Source: Bacilli bacterium
Lineage (GTDB): Bacteria > Bacillota_I > Bacilli_A > RF39 > UBA660
Direction: 5' to 3'
DNA: 64,000 bases
Assembly: GCA_017544525.1 (NCBI GenBank)
Contig: JAFYEA010000025.1
Span: forward strand, 83,773 to 147,772
Shown here one piece after another: positions 44,601-52,465 of the stretch. Every line of letters begins with the position of its first letter. The first letter of the stretch is position 1. A program made the position numbers and the translations under genes. Below the pieces are notes generated by a model, which had not been told where the DNA came from, did no database searches, and saw only the letters and a program-made list of their open reading frames with translations.

Positions 44601-45466
44601 CATTTTTGAACATCAAATCTATAATCATATTGATAATTATTTCCTGTTTCAGTTGGGAAATGCTCAGAAGGATTAATACAATATGCAGTTGGTCCGTTTT
44701 TTATTTTAAACTGCTCATAACATGCCCCATTAACCTTAGATCTTCTTGTACATTTAAATTCAGGACATTTCAAAGTAAACACAGGTGCAGTACAAGTACA
44801 ATTGCTTACACCTTCATCTGAATTACAATCGCTTACTAAATCATCTTGAGTTTTTGCAGTATCTTCAGTAACTGTCTCACTAAAAGGAATGCTTTTAGTA
44901 CATTCTTCACCTGAATCTGTTGTATCCGATGATCCTGTATAACCATCTGGACACTTATAATGTTTTATTGTTGTGTCTTGCGTACAAACCAAAGTTCCAT
45001 CACAGCCTCCAGGTTCTAACTCCGCTTTCATTTTTTTAGGAGTAGGCGTTTGAGTATAAACTCCTTCTTTACAAGTACATGTTCCTTTAATTGTTTGATC
45101 ATATGAAAAAACAACTGTTTTTGTTGCAGTACATGTTGAACTCTCACTTATCTCATATCCATTACCTTTATAATTACACAAAGGAACAGGCGCTCCTCCA
45201 CCTACTTTTGAAGAAGTTGATGCCATTTGCGAATAAGTATAACTATCTTTTTTTGCATCTGCATCAGAATAACTAGCAGCAGTTGCAACTGGAGCCATAT
45301 CTCCAGTTGGTTCAAAATTACAATAATAAACTTTTACATCAAATCCTCCAGGTTTAATGCCTTGATAGTCTATTCTTGTATCACAACTTAAAGATGCATT
45401 TATATTAGATACAAAACAAATGCATAATAATGAAATGAGTAAAATTTTAAAAATATTCTTTTTCAT
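41669..45466 (-). CDS. Giant secreted Cys-rich surface protein, copy B (1265 aa)
   Basis: The protein has a signal peptide (about 1-25) and the same order of modules as copy A: an N-terminal CDTRIDYQGIKPGGFDV segment (copy A: CDTHIDLYEI), a Cys-dense stretch, YCINPSEHFPTETG with DCGYANIMIEGAY, then YVKDPPLNCILN, and an end with LDELRKGSAEGG. Cys positions are largely conserved between the copies, which points to disulfides. No membrane helix or sorting signal is seen at the C terminus. It follows its small anchored partner gene by one base. The two copies arose by tandem duplication of the pair and have diverged. Confidence 0.75.
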   Translation of the reverse strand: MKKNIFKILLISLLCICFVSNINASLSCDTRIDYQGIKPGGFDVKVYYCNFEPTGDMAPVATAASYSDADAKKDSYTYSQMASTSSKVGGGAPVPLCNYKGNGYEISESSTCTATKTVVFSYDQTIKGTCTCKEGVYTQTPTPKKMKAELEPGGCDGTLVCTQDTTIKHYKCPDGYTGSSDTTDSGEECTKSIPFSETVTEDTAKTQDDLVSDCNSDEGVSNCTCTAPVFTLKCPEFKCTRRSKVNGACYEQFKIKNGPTAYCINPSEHFPTETGNNYQYDYRFDVQKCSSSHSTVDCGYANIMIEGAYYNKKYPSKAISDNSISLALRLWGAHSRTSGFGNVGLANTESNCSSLMIYHTDMPNVYKTTIGYITSAYFDAVSGYIAGNDNTVKNLLDNSDSPIGGGFKYKDSEGVEHTYITCDRIGLVCGSSPKDRVYKAAFALYFNTVLGNSDMLYHLQEIFGGPTDTTPEGATLLEEVVSEGEEVRTYSWIEVEFEGGTSIDIIGRDVIVDCDKVENDPTYEYYKTKVDGAKILPFCQVKVTLVDIDGNPISESKIKECNLKNFNCYSKKFRFALCDFVQETNTTPSIVVHYTKTQKSYSVRKYTVCGSTTGYQTMFAFYNNSETSRFSKPDPGKTTFTILPSCRLTPETCTDLDIRKSEGKCENSKADETSYNDTFVSYVKDPPLNCILNARANSVEYDYSDEFGVNKEACRIFCSDSVEYIMADKIRVKSGRTVKFDIEIQATKMRQSNKLFTSVIRERRSCISKIYVGNNKYDGGYDWEKLYGITNTEILNILKKPNIENLTDLLRILEVKSASENNRKENIDKLLFDLYNCNLYSKNDILRNVKVSNAEKVKFVSEEIYRSYSVDNNFGLSDCSIFDRNGNYYNDCVKMGGTTFEGGAELANSNAQGNVVLTGKKVGEAPGVSMSAYATKDKNKDDDNTIRFSVSKVKYCDNTDCVKYDKYSSNPDNYNIYNGGKFKTASSTRSYDGKTIPNNEFAMFEITTDFGFYNNDKYQVYPDSGYVKDVTSGGTLPGLLSIDSHSYPSSKNAYNACSIKGVRDSHGKVDDSFNRCEVTYNLDYIHTYKRNYKSNNFLNAINEMNQFTCYIDFEPPQTCPTDDCKGDNGLKDNTLYRNIDTTKMFNDYPEEDSNWATQEGLIATANIEASSDLLKQTDEYLEYSITLSPNQIRAIKSDINRTNENGVNAYMNEGVYGCSIEDNTYRNCKSYFLDELRKGSAEGGSAYGTIDPEYSFGVSKHNSGD

Positions 45467-45467
45467 A

Positions 45468-46130
45468 CTATTCTTTACTCTCTTTCTTTTTGTAATTATG
45501 AATCTTAATTATATATATTAAAGAAATTAGAAAAAATGGAAATAAAACATATACACCATATTCTCTTATTGTACTAAATAAAGTTTGCCATGAAGGTCTT
45601 GAATTTTTTATGCTTTTTTCATATTGTTGCATTTGTTTATTAAAATCATCCCTAGTCATATTTTGTGTTTTATCAGTAAATGATTGACATAATTCATGAT
45701 TAGGATACTTTTCACACTCCTCAGTTTTAATCATATCATTATATGGTTTTACAGTATATGTTAAAGATCTAAGTAATTCATTCTTGCACTTACTATTTTC
45801 CCCACCATATACTTCAATTCTATATGTTTCTTCTTCTAAATTTGTATAACAACCTACACCATATAGATTTAATAATTCAAATTTTTCACCATAAGAACTA
45901 TCACCATTCTTATCAATAACTTTTATAACAATATCGTCTCTAATATTACTAATAGACAAAAAATATGAATAAAAATAATCATATTTATGTTCTCCATTAT
46001 TTTCAATAAATACAGGTTCGATAGTAGTAGCCCATTCATTTAAATCTTCATCTCTACAATCTGCTTTTAAATCTATATTAAATGAAACCATTAATAATAA
46101 TGATAAAATAAACAAATTAGTTTTCTTCAT
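45468..46130 (-). CDS. Small secreted protein with C-terminal membrane anchor, paired with giant protein B
   Basis: The 220-residue protein matches the partner of copy A: signal peptide (about 1-23), CRDEDLNEWATTIEPV start of the mature part, YGVGCYTNLEEETYRIEVYG, a Cys pair in CEKYPNHELC, a stalk and a C-terminal helix (about 187-209) with a Lys-rich tail. It is the first gene of the Tad-linked series on this strand. AGGTGA precedes the start. The pair order (small, then giant) is the same in both copies. Confidence 0.72.
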   Translation of the reverse strand: MKKTNLFILSLLLMVSFNIDLKADCRDEDLNEWATTIEPVFIENNGEHKYDYFYSYFLSISNIRDDIVIKVIDKNGDSSYGEKFELLNLYGVGCYTNLEEETYRIEVYGGENSKCKNELLRSLTYTVKPYNDMIKTEECEKYPNHELCQSFTDKTQNMTRDDFNKQMQQYEKSIKNSRPSWQTLFSTIREYGVYVLFPFFLISLIYIIKIHNYKKKESKE

Positions 46131-46214
46131 TTTTTCACCTACTATCTCAAATATAATTATATAAAATTTTTTTCTATATTTCTATACAAAGTAGAAAAAA
46201 AGTAAAAATTATTA

Positions 46215-46220
46215 TATAAT
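46215..46220 (+). promoter_or_regulatory. Possible -10 box for the HD gene
   Basis: TATAAT about 18 bases before ATG 46238. No convincing -35 box; the ribosome site AAGAGG follows. Confidence 0.35.
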
Positions 46221-46237
46221 TTATCAAGAGGTATTAT

Positions 46238-46807
46238 ATGAAAGATGCATTTAATAAAGAATTAAGTTATATTAAAAATGAAAGAATAAAAAGAAGTTTA
46301 ATTGCAATGATAAATAAACTACCAAATTACTTTTATGAAGTCCCTGCTAGTAGTACAGGTAAATATCATCCAAGTTTTTCTTTAGGAGAAGGAGGATTAT
46401 TAAGACATACAAAAGTAGCAGTAAGAATAGCAAAAGAATTATTTAACAACCCATCATTAAATAATTTTACTGATGATGAAAAAGATTTATTAATATTTGC
46501 TCTAACATTACATGATGGACTTAAAAGTGGTCTTAAAAAAAGTGAATACACATTATTTGAACATCCAATACTAATGAGTAATTATATTCAAGATAACAAA
46601 GATGATTTAGAATTAACAGAAGAAGAATTAGACTTAGTTTGTAGATGTATAAAAACCCATATGGGTCCTTGGACAACTAATTATAAAGGAGAAGAAGTCC
46701 TAGAACCACCAAAAGATAAATATCAAAGATTTGTTCATTTATGTGATTATATTGCAAGTAGAAAATTTCTAGATGTTAAATTTAATAATAACGAAATAAT
46801 AGAATAA
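46238..46807 (+). CDS. HD-domain phosphohydrolase
   Basis: The 189-residue protein carries the HD metal-binding pattern: His in LLRHTKVAVRIAKE near residue 52, His-Asp in TLHDGLKSG near 90, His in FEHPILMSNYI, His in CIKTHMGPW and Asp in HLCDYIASRKFLD near the end. It is a soluble cytoplasmic protein. HD enzymes of this compact type hydrolyse nucleotides or phosphate esters; the substrate is not predictable. It is transcribed alone on the plus strand. Confidence 0.8.
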   Translation: MKDAFNKELSYIKNERIKRSLIAMINKLPNYFYEVPASSTGKYHPSFSLGEGGLLRHTKVAVRIAKELFNNPSLNNFTDDEKDLLIFALTLHDGLKSGLKKSEYTLFEHPILMSNYIQDNKDDLELTEEELDLVCRCIKTHMGPWTTNYKGEEVLEPPKDKYQRFVHLCDYIASRKFLDVKFNNNEIIE

Positions 46808-46835
46808 AAAAGAAGAATTAATATTCTTCTTTTTC
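46806..46835. terminator. Bidirectional terminator between the HD gene and the small orphan gene
   Basis: Stem AGAAGAAT / ATTCTTCT with a four-base loop and A/T runs on both sides, so it works for both convergent units. It overlaps the 3' end of the 57-codon gene. Confidence 0.75.
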
Positions 46836-46991
46836 TTTTTCACCTGATATTTTTTTCAATTTTTCAAACTCATCATTATCTTTAAATAACTCTTTTGCTT
46901 TTTCAGTATTACAAAATGATTTAATATATTTTTTATAAGTTTCCCTATCTTTTTTATTTTCATCTATTTTCTTTTTAATTTTTTCTATCAT
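46818..46991 (-). CDS. Small Lys/Glu-rich protein, 57 aa
   Basis: This short frame starts with ATG 46991 after an AGAGGTGAATT ribosome site and ends at TAA 46818. The product is highly charged and helical (MIEKIKKKIDENKKDRETY... EKEKEEY), with one Cys. It lies nine bases after the 862-residue protein gene, so the two are probably co-transcribed. Family not recognised. Confidence 0.6.
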   Translation of the reverse strand: MIEKIKKKIDENKKDRETYKKYIKSFCNTEKAKELFKDNDEFEKLKKISGEKEKEEY

Positions 46992-47000
46992 AATTCACCT

Positions 47001-49589
47001 CTAACTTTGTATTTCAACAATAGTTAAATTATTTTCCTTCGCAATATTAATTAAATCATCTGATACTTTACCTACTACAATTATATAATTAGCCCTCATA
47101 CTAGATTCATCATCTGAATTTTGATATGCCTTAATAACTGTTTTATCATTATCAATTGAGAATCTTATATTACTACTTCTTTCTAATCTATCATATCCAT
47201 AAGAGTTTTTTTCTAAAGCAGATACATTATCACAATAATAATGTATTCCATCATCATTAGTGGAATATAATACTCTAAAATCTTGCCCTACAATTGTAAA
47301 TATTTCTATACCATCTCTAAAGTTTCTCGTAACAACATCAGGTCTATCCTCATATAATTCTTTTATTTCATCTAAAGAAACAATTTGAAGATTAATTAAT
47401 TCAACCCTATATTTCTTTATTTTATTAAACAATTCTGAAACACTTAATATATTTCTTTCAACCTTATTTGATATTATATTTTCTATAAATGATAACACTA
47501 AATCAAAGTCATCACTAGAAAATAATAATTTAGTCATGCTAAACAAATTAACTTCATCATCATCAAATACTTTTTTATCATCAATTATTAAATTGTTTAA
47601 ACTATCAACCTCGAATAAATCACAAATACTTTTAATTGTTATAACTTCTAACCAACCAGAATTGCCTTTTTCATCATAACCCTTATTAAATAAATAATTA
47701 CATAATAAGTTTTTATATATCTTTTCATCTTTTACAGAAGCAACTTCATTAACTAATTGTTTAAACATTGTTAAATCATAATTAGATAATTCATTAGTAG
47801 ATTTAATATTACTTCTATTACCAAAAGTAGCTAATAATAAAGTTAAATTATTAAGCTCTTTTTCATTTAAACTCTTATCCTTTATATCGCTTATAATATC
47901 TTTATAATAATTAAAGTTTTCTATTGCCCTATATAGTGTTTCCTTATTCTCGCCATAAATATATGATAATAGTTCATAATATGTTTTAAATAATTCATAC
48001 CCTATATTAGATTTAATAATTAATAATAAATTAGAAACATTAACAAAATTAAACTTAGAATAATCAATAATAAGATCTTTACTAATAAATGATAATTTAG
48101 AATCAAATAACTCTAAAGAATTAATATTATATATTTCTCTGTTATTATCAGTATTAATATTATATGCATTATTTAATAATTCATTTAAAAGAGAAACTAA
48201 ACCTACTCTTATATTAGTATCTTCAACATTTTTACTCTCAATACTTCTTAAAATAAATGTATTCACTCTTTCAGAAGTATTATTCTCTATTATTTTTTTA
48301 TTGAATAATATTTTTAAAAAATCAAATATGCATCTATAATCTTTAGTAAAATCATATCTTTCAATATTATTGGCATATTCATCATAAATCTTACATATTG
48401 TTTGATTATAAGAATTATATATTTCATCATTATAATACTTTTTAAATGCTTCTAAACATCTCTTTTTAGCATGTTCAGTTCGACTTAACTTTTCTTCTTT
48501 TTCAGTAACATCTTTATATAAAGGAACTACATAAGGTAGTATATAATTTACATCAACATTTACTAAAAATAATACTTGTTCAATAGATAATCCTTGCAAT
48601 TTATGAATAATCCTTTTAGTATATTGAAAACTAATATCACTACTGTTAAAATCAAATCTATATAGTTTTCCTTTAGCATTTAATAAACATTTATTTACTA
48701 ATATATTTACTATTTCTTTATTTGATTTAGTACTTATACTATCAAGTATTCCACATATAATATCAGATACTCTACTATCATCATCACCATCAGAAGTTAA
48801 ATCTACATACTTAATTAAATCAATATCAAATTTTAGTAGTTCTATTAACGTTTCTATTTTTAAATAATTAATCATATATGGAGAAGCAGATACATATTCC
48901 TTTTGTACTTCTACACTCATAGTATCCAAAAGACTAACATCTTCTTTTATCTTCTCAACTTGCTTCTCAATATACTTATCTTTTGCTTCACCATTTAAAT
49001 ACATACTATATTCTTCATTATCAGAATATTTATCTTGAACAGATTGACTAGCATATTTAATAAATCTAGGATTAACTTCTACAATAAATTCCCATTGTCT
49101 ATCAGTAAATTTATCTTTTATCTTTTTAATAATTTCTTCAGTTTGTTTTAAATCATGTTTAGATAAAGCAGAAATTGTTTTTCTTAAATCTTCCATATGT
49201 AATAAAGCAATTCCATCAGGTTCTTTAAAATATAATTTTAAATATTCATTCAACTCTTCTTCACTAAAATTAATAACTAATGCATTAGTAAACAACTTAT
49301 TTTCATCAAGCCATTCTTTTATTAATTTCTTTTTTGCTTCATCTGATCCATATTCAAACATAGTAAGATTACTATTAATTCTAGATACTTGAAAATCAAT
49401 AGGCAAAATTTTAATTAAATCATGATGATTAAAAAAAATGTAACTCAAAACAATCTCGTTATCTTCGAGACCTTCACTTCTTAAATAAGCCAATTCAATT
49501 TCTTTATCACTTTTATTTTTTAAAGTTTTAATGAAACTACGGGCTTTTTTAGTTATTTGTCTACTTTTTAATTTTTTAAATAGTCCCAT
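47001..49589 (-). CDS. Large hypothetical cytoplasmic protein, 862 aa
   Basis: I do not recognise this family. The protein is soluble, mostly helical and has no signal peptide. It starts with a basic stretch (MGLFKKLKSRQITKKAR). The middle is repetitive in character but without clear unit repeats. The last 130 residues form a compact part (VVTRNFRDGIEIFTIVGQDFRVLYST, CDNVSALEKNSYGYDRLERSS, and a terminal IIVVGKVSDDLI) that may be an enzymatic or binding domain. ATG 49589 follows AAGAGG. It has its own promoter between the pcrA terminator and the start. Confidence 0.65.
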   Translation of the reverse strand: MGLFKKLKSRQITKKARSFIKTLKNKSDKEIELAYLRSEGLEDNEIVLSYIFFNHHDLIKILPIDFQVSRINSNLTMFEYGSDEAKKKLIKEWLDENKLFTNALVINFSEEELNEYLKLYFKEPDGIALLHMEDLRKTISALSKHDLKQTEEIIKKIKDKFTDRQWEFIVEVNPRFIKYASQSVQDKYSDNEEYSMYLNGEAKDKYIEKQVEKIKEDVSLLDTMSVEVQKEYVSASPYMINYLKIETLIELLKFDIDLIKYVDLTSDGDDDSRVSDIICGILDSISTKSNKEIVNILVNKCLLNAKGKLYRFDFNSSDISFQYTKRIIHKLQGLSIEQVLFLVNVDVNYILPYVVPLYKDVTEKEEKLSRTEHAKKRCLEAFKKYYNDEIYNSYNQTICKIYDEYANNIERYDFTKDYRCIFDFLKILFNKKIIENNTSERVNTFILRSIESKNVEDTNIRVGLVSLLNELLNNAYNINTDNNREIYNINSLELFDSKLSFISKDLIIDYSKFNFVNVSNLLLIIKSNIGYELFKTYYELLSYIYGENKETLYRAIENFNYYKDIISDIKDKSLNEKELNNLTLLLATFGNRSNIKSTNELSNYDLTMFKQLVNEVASVKDEKIYKNLLCNYLFNKGYDEKGNSGWLEVITIKSICDLFEVDSLNNLIIDDKKVFDDDEVNLFSMTKLLFSSDDFDLVLSFIENIISNKVERNILSVSELFNKIKKYRVELINLQIVSLDEIKELYEDRPDVVTRNFRDGIEIFTIVGQDFRVLYSTNDDGIHYYCDNVSALEKNSYGYDRLERSSNIRFSIDNDKTVIKAYQNSDDESSMRANYIIVVGKVSDDLINIAKENNLTIVEIQS

Positions 49590-49620
49590 AACCAACCTCT
49601 TTTAACCTATTCTAAAAATA

Positions 49621-49649
49621 ATTATATCACACTACTAAATAAAAAACAA
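49621..49649 (-). promoter_or_regulatory. Promoter of the 862-aa orphan gene
   Basis: Minus strand -35 TTGTTT (49644-49649), 17-base spacer, extended -10 TGATATAAT (box 49621-49626). The -35 overlaps the pcrA terminator. Confidence 0.55.
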
Positions 49650-49671
49650 AGGAGTAATAACTACTTCTTTG
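49641..49671 (-). terminator. pcrA terminator
   Basis: Minus strand stem of ten pairs with one mismatch (CAAAGAAGTA / TACTCCTTTG), short loop, then six T. Confidence 0.75.
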
Positions 49672-51742
49672 TTAAATATTTAGGATTAGCCGCTATTTGT
49701 TTAATACCTACTTTATGGTTAAATGCTATGGTTGATATTCCACTATTAATGCTTATTATTACACCCTCACCATATAAATTATGTATTACTTTATCCCCAG
49801 CTTTAAATCCACTATCATGATTATCAAGAACTATCCTTGTTTTAGTTTCAACTCTAGGTTCAAACTCCCTCTTAGTAACAGTTATATTCATTAAATCCGG
49901 TTCAATTTCTTTAATAAATCTGCTTTCAATAGTTCCACTAGTACTGCCATAAATAGTTCTTTGTTTAGCACTTAATAAATATAATTTAGTTTTAGCTCTA
50001 GTAATCCCAACATAACATAATCTTCTTTCTTCTTCTAATTCTTTTTCACTCTCAAAACTTCTATTATGTGGGAATAATCCTTCTTCCATTCCGACAATAA
50101 ATACCACTTTAAATTCTAATCCCTTAGCTGAATGCAAAGTCATTAATGTTACTTGATTATCATCATTATTATATTGTCCTGTATCACTAACCAACATAAT
50201 ATTTTCCAAAAATGTTTCTAAATCAAAGATTCCATTATCTTCAAAATTTATTGCTAAACTTTTAAATTCTTCTAAAGTTTCTAATCTACCTGCACTTTCG
50301 GGAGACTTATCATTCTCATATTCACTTCTCATACCACTTTTTACAAGTACAGATTCAATTATATCAACAAGCCCTACTTCTTTTGATTCTTCAATTAATT
50401 CAAGAACAATCTTTTTCCATTCCATTTCCTTTCCTGAATCAATCGCATCAAACATAGAACAATTCTTTTCTATTGCTTTATTTCTAATATTCTCTATTGT
50501 CTTAGAACCAATACCTCTTCTAGGAACATTAATTACTCTTTCCAAACATACTGAATCATTAGGATTATAAATAAGATTTAAATATGAAACTAAATCTTTA
50601 ATTTCCTTTCTATCTAAATATTTATAACTACCTATAACATTATATGGTATTCCATTACTAGTACATGTTTGTTCCAAAACACGGCTTTGTGCATTAGTTC
50701 TATATAAAACAGCAAAATCACTATATTCATATCCCAAAGATACTAGATCTTTAATCTTATCAACAACATAGTTTGCTTCCTTTATTTCATCATCAGCTCT
50801 AATATAATCTATTTTTTCTCCATCACCACTAGAAGTCCATAAATTAAGTTTTTTTCCTTCAGTATTATTTTGAATAACTGAATTAGCCGCTCTTAATATA
50901 TTATTAGTACTTCTATAATTTTCTTCAAGAAGAATTACTTTAGCATTCTTATAATCACGCTCAAAATTTAATATATTTCTATAATCAGCATTTCTCCAAG
51001 AATAAATAGATTGATTAGCATCCCCTACTACAAATATATTGTTATATTTACTAGATAATAATTTACATAACTCATATTGAATACTATTAGTATCTTGATA
51101 TTCATCAACTAAAATATATTGAAATCTATTTTGATATTTCTCTAAAATATCTGGATATTTTTTAAATAATTCAACTGGTTTTAATAATAAATCATCAAAA
51201 TCAACAGAATTATTTTCCTTCAATAGTTTATTATATTTTTCATACACAAGCGCAATTACTTTATCATCATCTCTTAAATATAATCTATTATATTCACTAG
51301 GACTAACGCCATCATTCTTAGAACTACTAATTCTACTTGCTATATGTCTAATATCATAATCCTTAGGATCTAAATCATTCTCTTTAAGTATTCTTTTAAT
51401 TAACGCCTTAACATCATCAGTATCAAGAATTGTAATATTGGATGTGTATCCAGCATCCCTATAGTTATCCCTTAATATTCTTAAACCAAAAGAGTGAAAT
51501 GTTCCAATAAAAATAGAATCCGTTGGACTACCTAATTTTAATTCTACCCTATCTCTCATTTCTTTGGCTGCTTTATTAGTAAAAGTAATTGCTAATATAT
51601 TATATGGACTGACACCATCATCAATTAAACTTATAATTCTTTCCGTTAATACTTTGGTTTTACCAGATCCTGCTCCCGCCAAAACTAAACAAGGTCCTTC
51701 CCTATGATTAACTGCTTCTAATTGTTTGTCATTTAATGCCAT
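49661..51742 (-). CDS. pcrA: UvrD/Rep family DNA helicase PcrA
   Basis: The 693-residue protein has the SF1A helicase motifs in order: LVLAGAGSGKTKVL (Walker A), AITFTNKAAKEMR, VDEYQDTN (Walker B), GDANQSIYSWRNAD, EENYRST, TLHSAKGLEFKVVF and the VGITRAKTKLYLL end. A C-terminal AGDKVIHNLYGEGVI segment is the usual PcrA tail. PcrA unwinds DNA in repair, replication restart and removal of RecA. AGAGGT precedes ATG 51742. The gene stands alone here; the frequent partner ligA is not in view. Confidence 0.95.
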   Translation of the reverse strand: MALNDKQLEAVNHREGPCLVLAGAGSGKTKVLTERIISLIDDGVSPYNILAITFTNKAAKEMRDRVELKLGSPTDSIFIGTFHSFGLRILRDNYRDAGYTSNITILDTDDVKALIKRILKENDLDPKDYDIRHIASRISSSKNDGVSPSEYNRLYLRDDDKVIALVYEKYNKLLKENNSVDFDDLLLKPVELFKKYPDILEKYQNRFQYILVDEYQDTNSIQYELCKLLSSKYNNIFVVGDANQSIYSWRNADYRNILNFERDYKNAKVILLEENYRSTNNILRAANSVIQNNTEGKKLNLWTSSGDGEKIDYIRADDEIKEANYVVDKIKDLVSLGYEYSDFAVLYRTNAQSRVLEQTCTSNGIPYNVIGSYKYLDRKEIKDLVSYLNLIYNPNDSVCLERVINVPRRGIGSKTIENIRNKAIEKNCSMFDAIDSGKEMEWKKIVLELIEESKEVGLVDIIESVLVKSGMRSEYENDKSPESAGRLETLEEFKSLAINFEDNGIFDLETFLENIMLVSDTGQYNNDDNQVTLMTLHSAKGLEFKVVFIVGMEEGLFPHNRSFESEKELEEERRLCYVGITRAKTKLYLLSAKQRTIYGSTSGTIESRFIKEIEPDLMNITVTKREFEPRVETKTRIVLDNHDSGFKAGDKVIHNLYGEGVIISINSGISTIAFNHKVGIKQIAANPKYLTKK

Positions 51743-51797
51743 AATTATTACCTCTAAAAGATATTATAACAAAATAAAAATATTTTTTATAGCAAAC

Positions 51798-51819
51798 AAA
51801 AACAGAATTTTAAAATTCT
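51798..51819 (-). terminator. Terminator after the YgjV-like gene
   Basis: Minus strand palindrome AGAATTT / AAATTCT followed by GTTTTTG; it overlaps the stop codon. Confidence 0.55.
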
Positions 51820-52354
51820 ATTTTTTTAAATCAATATGCATTGAAATATTTTTATCTTTAAATAAATTTTTATCAAAGAATAATACACATAAATTAGCAA
51901 TTATAACAAGCGTACTAGTTAATAAACCAGAATATGACATGACATTTATATCATATATAATCCATATTGTAGCTGATACAATAGCTCCGAAAACAATTAC
52001 TCTTTTATTTTTAGTTAATGCAAATCCATCCACAGTACTAGCATACAAAGGTAATAAATCAAAGAATGCATGATAAGTTAAATACCCCATTAATATATAT
52101 ATTGGAATAGATACTATAAATATAAAATCATCTAAATCAGTCTTATAATATAAATAATCTCTCATCATTTCAAATAAACATATTATAAAACCACTATAAG
52201 CACCAAGCATAAAATAATGAATACAATAAAGCAAAGCAGATACTATTTGTACTGCTAGTATTTTATTTGTATTTTTTCTACTATAACTAAATACTAATAG
52301 AACTAGTGCGATTAATCCAATAAATTGTGCTATCCAAAAATTCATATTTTCCAT
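51818..52354 (-). CDS. YgjV-family inner membrane protein
   Basis: The 178-residue protein has about five or six short membrane segments. It matches the YgjV layout: an opening QFIGLIALVLLVFSY, RKNTNKILAVQIVSALLYCIHYFMLGAYSGF, and a cytoplasmic loop near MMRDYLYY. The role is unknown. No Shine-Dalgarno site precedes ATG 52354, and a -10 box ends six bases before it, so the mRNA may be leaderless. A second ATG lies three codons downstream. Confidence 0.75.
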   Translation of the reverse strand: MENMNFWIAQFIGLIALVLLVFSYSRKNTNKILAVQIVSALLYCIHYFMLGAYSGFIICLFEMMRDYLYYKTDLDDFIFIVSIPIYILMGYLTYHAFFDLLPLYASTVDGFALTKNKRVIVFGAIVSATIWIIYDINVMSYSGLLTSTLVIIANLCVLFFDKNLFKDKNISMHIDLKK

Positions 52355-52360
52355 AATAAA

Positions 52361-52369
52361 ATTATAACA
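52361..52369 (-). promoter_or_regulatory. Extended -10 promoter of the YgjV-like gene
   Basis: Minus strand TGTTATAAT; the box (52361-52366) ends only six bases before the start codon, placing transcription start at or next to ATG 52354. Confidence 0.5.
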
Positions 52370-52465
52370 TTGTTTTACTAAATAGTTTAATCAAATATAT
52401 ATACTTTACACCAAATCACTTTTATAGATTATAAGAATATAATACTATGAAAGCGAGGAATATAT

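Noticed and set aside
38958..45276. Several frames of 60-110 codons opposite the two giant genes
   Set aside because: They run antisense to long, clearly coding genes, have Ile/Tyr/His-biased products and no ribosome sites.
37200..45466. Thioester adhesin domain in the giant proteins
   Set aside because: YC(V/I)NP and DCGYAN segments are only faintly similar, and the Gln that would complete the thioester is not found at the expected place.
37200..45466. LPxTG-like sorting signal in the giant proteins
   Set aside because: No motif followed by a hydrophobic helix occurs at either C terminus.
52380..52465. TPP riboswitch upstream of the ABC importer
   Set aside because: No CTGAGA-type core or paired arms are visible in the short leader.
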